DNA of 10,202 nucleotides from Gammaproteobacteria bacterium. GTDB lineage: Bacteria; Pseudomonadota; Gammaproteobacteria; Xanthomonadales; Xanthomonadaceae. The DNA lies in contig JAAZHF010000025.1 in the NCBI GenBank assembly GCA_012510865.1, positions 1-10,202 of the forward strand. The letters are read 5' to 3'. The position numbers were made by a program, and so were the translations under genes. This document shows positions 7,261 to 10,202 of the stretch, piece after piece (the first letter of the stretch is position 1; each line of letters begins with the position of its first letter). Under the pieces are notes generated by a model. That model was not told the DNA's origin. It did not search any database and saw only the letters and a program-made list of their open reading frames with translations.

Positions 7261-7720
7261 GGTAGGGATGGTTGGCGAGCAGCGCGCAGGCGCGGTAGAG
7301 CTGCTCGGCGACCAGCAGCCGCACCAGCATGTGCGGCAGGGTCAGCGGGCCCAGGGACCAGGTCTCGTCGGCGCGGTCCAGCACCTCGCCGGCGTGGCCC
7401 TCGGGCCCGCCGACCAGGAAGGCCAGGTCGCGTCCCTGGCCGCGCCAATGCTCCATCCGGCGCGCCAGCGCCTCCGAATCCCAGGCGCGTCCGCGCCCGT
7501 CGAGGGCGACGACGTGCAGTTCACGCGGCAGCGCCGCCAGCACGCGCTGGCCCTCGTCCTGCGTCGCGCGGACCGCGTCGCGGCCCTTGCCGCGCAGGCC
7601 GGGCGTGATCTCCACCAGGTCCAGCGGCAGCCAGTGCGACAGCCGCTTCCGGTATTCGGCGAAGCCTTCGGACACCCAGCCCGGCGGCCGTTCGCCGACC
7701 GCGACCAGGCGCGCCTTCAA
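7250..7720 (-). CDS. rlmH: 23S rRNA (pseudouridine1915-N3)-methyltransferase RlmH
   Basis: RlmH is a SPOUT-fold SAM-dependent methyltransferase that methylates N3 of pseudouridine 1915 in helix 69 of 23S rRNA, acting on the assembled 70S ribosome. I choose the TTG at 7720: it gives 156 residues, the usual length (E. coli 155), beginning MKARLVAVGERPPGWV, which matches the family N-terminus. The frame is open further upstream, but that part overlaps rsfS and is not RlmH-like. Visible motifs are EYRKRLSHWLPLDLVEI at 22-38, the SAM-site glycines FLVGGPEGH at 101-109, the knot segment SLGPLTLPHMLVRLLVAEQL at 122-141 and the conserved C-terminus NHPYHRA. The TTG lies four bases after the rsfS stop, so it is probably translated by coupling; a GCGGGA stretch within the rsfS end may act as Shine-Dalgarno sequence. 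The pairing with rsfS, another ribosome factor, is widely conserved. Confidence 0.96.
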   Translation of the reverse strand: MKARLVAVGERPPGWVSEGFAEYRKRLSHWLPLDLVEITPGLRGKGRDAVRATQDEGQRVLAALPRELHVVALDGRGRAWDSEALARRMEHWRGQGRDLAFLVGGPEGHAGEVLDRADETWSLGPLTLPHMLVRLLVAEQLYRACALLANHPYHRA

Positions 7721-7724
7721 TGCG

Positions 7725-8162
7725 CTATCCCGCGTCGCGCGCCGGGCCGCCCGCCGCGGCGCCGTCGACGGCGCCCGCGGACGGGGGTTCGTCGCCGACC
7801 GTCCACAGCCGCTCCAGCGCATAGAACTCGCGCACCCGCGGCAGCATGACGTGCACCACCACGTCGCCGAGGTCGACCAGCACCCATTCCGACTCGCGCT
7901 CGCCTTCGACCCCGAGCGGCTGGCAGTCCAGGCGCTTGGCGAACTTCACCACTTCCTCGGCGATCGACTTGACGTGGCGCGTCGAGGTCCCCGAGGCGAT
8001 CACCATGTAGTCGCAGACGCTGGTCTTGCCGCGGACGTCGATCTCGGCGACGTCGACCGCCTTGATCTCGGCGACCGCGTCCAGCACGGTGGACAGCAGC
8101 AGTTCGACCGACGGCGGTGGGGTGGGCAGGCTGGTCTTGATGACTTGGGCTTGGCTGGTCAA
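7725..8162 (-). CDS. rsfS: Ribosome silencing factor RsfS (Iojap/YbeB)
   Basis: RsfS binds protein L14 (uL14) of the 50S subunit and blocks joining of the 30S subunit, lowering translation in stationary phase or starvation. The core at about 18-124 is typical: AVDVAEIDVRGKTSVCDYMV, SGTSTRHVKSIAEEVVKFAK, PLGVEGERESEWVLVDLGDV, VVHVMLPRVREFYALERLW. I choose TTG at 8162 (145 residues), because no ATG precedes the core in frame and the next candidate, GTG at residue 26, would remove part of the first helix. E. coli RsfS has 105 residues; this one has a Pro-rich N-terminal extension of about 17 residues and an Ala/Gly-rich C-terminal tail from about residue 127. No clear Shine-Dalgarno sequence precedes the start. 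nadD ends 29 bases upstream, and a TATAAT overlapping its stop may provide an internal promoter. rlmH follows after four bases. Confidence 0.94.
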   Translation of the reverse strand: MTSQAQVIKTSLPTPPPSVELLLSTVLDAVAEIKAVDVAEIDVRGKTSVCDYMVIASGTSTRHVKSIAEEVVKFAKRLDCQPLGVEGERESEWVLVDLGDVVVHVMLPRVREFYALERLWTVGDEPPSAGAVDGAAAGGPARDAG

Positions 8163-8190
8163 GGGCTCGGGCTCGTGGGCGGTGCGGGAA

Positions 8191-8196
8191 ATTATA
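8191..8196 (-). promoter_or_regulatory. Candidate -10 box (TATAAT) upstream of rsfS
   Basis: A perfect sigma-70 -10 consensus reads on the minus strand and overlaps the nadD TAA stop codon, 28 bases before the rsfS TTG. The distance suits a promoter for rsfS-rlmH. I find no -35 match at 16-18 bases and no extended -10 TGn, so it may be chance helped by the stop codon; yet AT-rich hexamers are rare here. Confidence 0.35.
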
Positions 8197-8869
8197 GCGG
8201 AGCCCGCGTCGCGGCCCCGTATCCGTACAGGCGGTGTCCGCGGATGAATCCGGCCACCGCCGGCGGCAGCATCCGCTCCCAGTCGCCGCCGCCGGCGATC
8301 AGGCGGCGCACCCGGGTTGACGATTCCGGGCGCGGCCCGGCCAGCCGCAGCACCGCGAACCCGCCCGCCGGCGACAGCGCCAGCGCCGGGGCCGGCCTGG
8401 CCCGGGCCTCGACCTGCCGGTGGACCTCCGGCGCCTGGTCGGCGACGACCTGCGGGTCCAGCGGCGCGCCGGGGCGCTCCACCGCCAGCACGTGCGCGTG
8501 CGCGAACAGTTCGCGCCAGCGGTGCCAGGTGTCGAGGCGCAGCAGCGAGTCGCTGCCCACCACCCACGCGATCGGCCGGTGGGGTCCTTCGGCCGCGCGC
8601 ACCAGGCGCAGCGTGTCGACGGTGTAGGACGGTCCCCCGCGCTCCAGTTCGCGCCGGTCCACGCGTAGCCCCCGCTCGCCGTCGATGGCGAGCGCGAGCA
8701 TCTCCGCGCGCTGCGCCGCGTCGGCATGGGTGGCGTCCTTGTGCGGCGGGTCCGCGGCCGGGACCAGCGCGACCTCGGCGCCGATCGCGTCGCGCACCTC
8801 GCGCGCCACCGCCAGGTGGCCGAGGTGGACCGGGTCGAAGCTGCCGCCGTAGCAGGCGAGCAGTCTCAT
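8192..8869 (-). CDS. nadD: Nicotinate-nucleotide adenylyltransferase
   Basis: NadD transfers the adenylyl group of ATP to nicotinate mononucleotide to form deamido-NAD, the penultimate step of NAD synthesis, in the cytoplasm. The 225-residue product (E. coli 213) starts with the nucleotidyltransferase signature GGSFDPVHLGHLAVAREV (residues 8-25, with the ATP-binding HxGH at 15-18). It continues with PAADPPHK at 38-44, ERGGPSYTVDTL at 76-87, WVVGSDSLLRLDTWHRW at 102-118, and the C-terminal ESSTRVRRLI of the family's ISSTxIR motif at 182-191, then PPAVAGFIRGHRLYG. The ATG overlaps the holA stop as ATGA, so translational coupling is likely; no strong Shine-Dalgarno sequence is present. The in-frame opening upstream of this ATG is antisense-free shadow of holA and is not part of the protein. 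The holA-nadD-rsfS order is common in gammaproteobacteria. Confidence 0.97.
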   Translation of the reverse strand: MRLLACYGGSFDPVHLGHLAVAREVRDAIGAEVALVPAADPPHKDATHADAAQRAEMLALAIDGERGLRVDRRELERGGPSYTVDTLRLVRAAEGPHRPIAWVVGSDSLLRLDTWHRWRELFAHAHVLAVERPGAPLDPQVVADQAPEVHRQVEARARPAPALALSPAGGFAVLRLAGPRPESSTRVRRLIAGGGDWERMLPPAVAGFIRGHRLYGYGAATRAPL

Positions 8870-9903
8870 GCCGCCAGCAGCGGGACCGCGCGCGCGTCCG
8901 CCACCGCCAGCAGGAGCCGCTCGAGCATCAGCCACTCGTCGCCGTCGCCGCGGCCCTTGGCGACGCGGTCGACGGCGCCGGCGGCGGCGGCGAAGCGCTC
9001 CCAGCGCGCGGCGGGATGGCGCTCGAGCGCGCGACGGTAGGCCGCCTCCTTCGCGTCCCAGATCCGCTGCGCCCGGAACTCGGCGGCGAGGTTGCCGCCG
9101 CGCGCCTTCACCCGCGCCAGCGCCGCGGTGCGCTGCAGCTCCATCACCACCATGCCCATCAGGGCCGGCACCGCTTCGCCCTCGGCGCGCAGCCCGGCGA
9201 GCATGCGCACGGCCTGCGCCGCCTGGCCGTTGAGCGCGGCGTCGACCAGCCGGAAGACGTCGAAGCGCGCGGCGTCGGCCACCAGGGCATGCATCCGGGG
9301 CGCGTCGAGCACGCCCTCGCCGGCCAGCAGGGCCAGCTTGTCGATCTCCTGGGCCGCCGCCAGCAGGTTGCCCTCGACGCGCTCGACCAGCAGCCGCACC
9401 GCATCGCGGTCGGCGCGCACGCCGCGCCTGCGCAGCCTCGCTTCGAGCCAGCCTTCCAGCTCGTGCGGCTTGATCGGCCAGGCCACGGCCACCGCGCCCA
9501 CGGCGGCGATCGCGTCGCTCCACTTGCCGCCATGCTTCCGGCTCCATTCGCTGGCCGTCACCAGCAGGCAGGTGTCCGCCGGCGGCTGCGCGCAGTAGCC
9601 GGCGATCACCTCGCCGCCCTGCTTTCCGGGCCTGCCCGTGGGCAGGCGGACCTCGATCAGCCGGCGCGCGGCGAACAGGCTCGGCGCGCGCAGGCTTGCC
9701 TCGAGCCCGTCCCAGTCGATCTCGCGTCCCTCGGCCTCGAACACCTCGCGCTCGGCATATCCCTGTTCGCGCGCCGCGGCCCGGATCGCATCCGCGCACT
9801 CGAGCACCCGCAGGATCTCGCCGCCGGCAACCAGGTAGGCGGGCGCCAGCGGGCCGCGCGACAGGCCGCCGGCGAGCTGCTCCGGACCGGTTTCACGGGC
9901 CAT
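8866..9903 (-). CDS. holA: DNA polymerase III subunit delta
   Basis: Delta is the clamp-opening subunit of the clamp loader: it binds the beta sliding clamp and pries it open for loading at primed sites. The 345-residue length matches the family (E. coli 343). Near the N-terminus PLAPAYLVAGGEILRVLECAD corresponds to the AYLLLGND..LLLQE stretch of E. coli. APSLFAARRLIEVRLP at about 73-88 carries the beta-binding loop; Leu76-Phe77 match the Leu-Phe pair that contacts the clamp in E. coli. Further on, VERVEGNLLAAAQEIDKLAL and DAARFDVFRLVDAALNG match the AAA-like helical domains, and the C-terminal third is the helical collar domain. As expected for delta, there is no Walker A motif. The ATG at 9903 lies 18 bases after the lptE stop, with a GGGGCGG stretch as possible Shine-Dalgarno sequence; the stop overlaps nadD. 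Confidence 0.95.
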   Translation of the reverse strand: MARETGPEQLAGGLSRGPLAPAYLVAGGEILRVLECADAIRAAAREQGYAEREVFEAEGREIDWDGLEASLRAPSLFAARRLIEVRLPTGRPGKQGGEVIAGYCAQPPADTCLLVTASEWSRKHGGKWSDAIAAVGAVAVAWPIKPHELEGWLEARLRRRGVRADRDAVRLLVERVEGNLLAAAQEIDKLALLAGEGVLDAPRMHALVADAARFDVFRLVDAALNGQAAQAVRMLAGLRAEGEAVPALMGMVVMELQRTAALARVKARGGNLAAEFRAQRIWDAKEAAYRRALERHPAARWERFAAAAGAVDRVAKGRGDGDEWLMLERLLLAVADARAVPLLAA

Positions 9904-9921
9904 GCCGCACCGCCCCGCGGC

Positions 9922-10202
9922 TCAGCCGCCGTCCGCCGGAGGCATCGCCGCCTCCTGCTCCCGCGCGCGGTTCACCGCGTCGATGCGTCGCAGCACCGCG
10001 GCGGCCATCTCGCGCTGCAGTTCCCGCGAGAGCAGCTCGCGCTCGCTTTCCGATCCGGTGGCGTTGTTGGGCAGGGATACGTAGTCGCGCGAGAGCTCGA
10101 TGATCTGCTGCGGCACCAGCTCCCCGCCGTCGGCGTCCTCCATCGTGAACACCGCGGCATAGCGCAGGGTGAACTCCTGGGCGCGTCCGAACTGGTCGAC
10201 GC
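9922..10202 (-). CDS. lptE: LPS assembly lipoprotein LptE (5' part outside window)
   Basis: LptE is the outer-membrane lipoprotein that plugs the LptD barrel and helps insert lipopolysaccharide into the outer leaflet. Only the last 92 residues are visible, entering from the right edge in frame as VDQFGRAQEFTLRYAAVFTM, followed by LVPQQIIELSRDYVSLPNN, TGSESERELLSRELQREM and AAAVLRRIDAVNRAREQEAA. This matches the C-terminal half of LptE: the beta strand RxxEYTLxY, the strand ending in SRDY, and the last helix with ExELxREMxxxxLRRI. The lipobox and N-terminal domain lie beyond the edge and cannot be checked. The call also rests on the position directly before holA, a usual arrangement (leuS-lptE-holA). 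Confidence 0.92.
   Translation of the reverse strand, partial: VDQFGRAQEFTLRYAAVFTMEDADGGELVPQQIIELSRDYVSLPNNATGSESERELLSRELQREMAAAVLRRIDAVNRAREQEAAMPPADGG

Noticed and set aside
7721..7822. Longer RlmH start at 7822 (ATG)
   Set aside because: The added 34 residues overlap rsfS and do not resemble RlmH; TTG at 7720 gives the usual length and N-terminus.
1..10202. CRISPR arrays, insertion sequences, tRNA or rRNA genes, phage or defence genes
   Set aside because: No direct-repeat array, transposase or integrase motif, inverted-repeat ends, tRNA-like folds or defence domains were seen; the genes left no gap over 130 bases.

Overview
This window is a very GC-rich, almost gap-free stretch of bacterial chromosome. 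The gene order lptE-holA-nadD-rsfS-rlmH followed by maf-rng-yhdP, together with the protein sequences (YhdP, RlmH, Maf and RNase G all read like gammaproteobacterial members), points to a high-GC Xanthomonadaceae/Lysobacteraceae genome of the Lysobacter or Luteimonas kind. The genus is inferred from content and GC, not proven.

Layout, left to right. Positions 1-3482 (minus) hold nearly all of yhdP, an AsmA-like envelope lipid-transport protein whose last part lies beyond the left edge. Positions 3510-5015 (minus) are rng, RNase G. Positions 5012-5608 (minus) are maf, overlapping rng by four bases (ATGA). This maf-rng-yhdP order matches the yhdE-rng-yhdP order of E. coli. Two plus-strand genes follow: a secreted SIMPL/DUF541 protein (5732-6469) and an orphan TonB-like energy transducer (6545-7243). 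TonB converges on rlmH with six bases between the stop codons, and a small perfect stem spans that junction. From there to the right edge everything is on the minus strand and is transcribed towards lower coordinates: lptE (partial), holA, nadD, rsfS and rlmH.

Together the minus-strand genes are housekeeping: LPS export (lptE), the replication clamp loader (holA), NAD synthesis (nadD), ribosome silencing and 23S rRNA modification (rsfS, rlmH), nucleotide-pool sanitation (maf), RNA processing (rng) and phospholipid traffic to the outer membrane (yhdP). Genes are tightly packed: two ATGA overlaps, one 4-base gap, and gaps of 18, 27 and 29 bases.

I see no CRISPR array, insertion sequence, tRNA, rRNA, integrase or toxin gene, and no previously undescribed system. 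The points worth a second look are modest: the opposite-strand SIMPL/TonB pair inside the housekeeping block; a TonB whose membrane histidine appears to be a natural asparagine; two consecutive genes that seem to start with TTG; a perfect TATAAT across the nadD stop codon; and a -10-like box placed so that maf could be leaderless.
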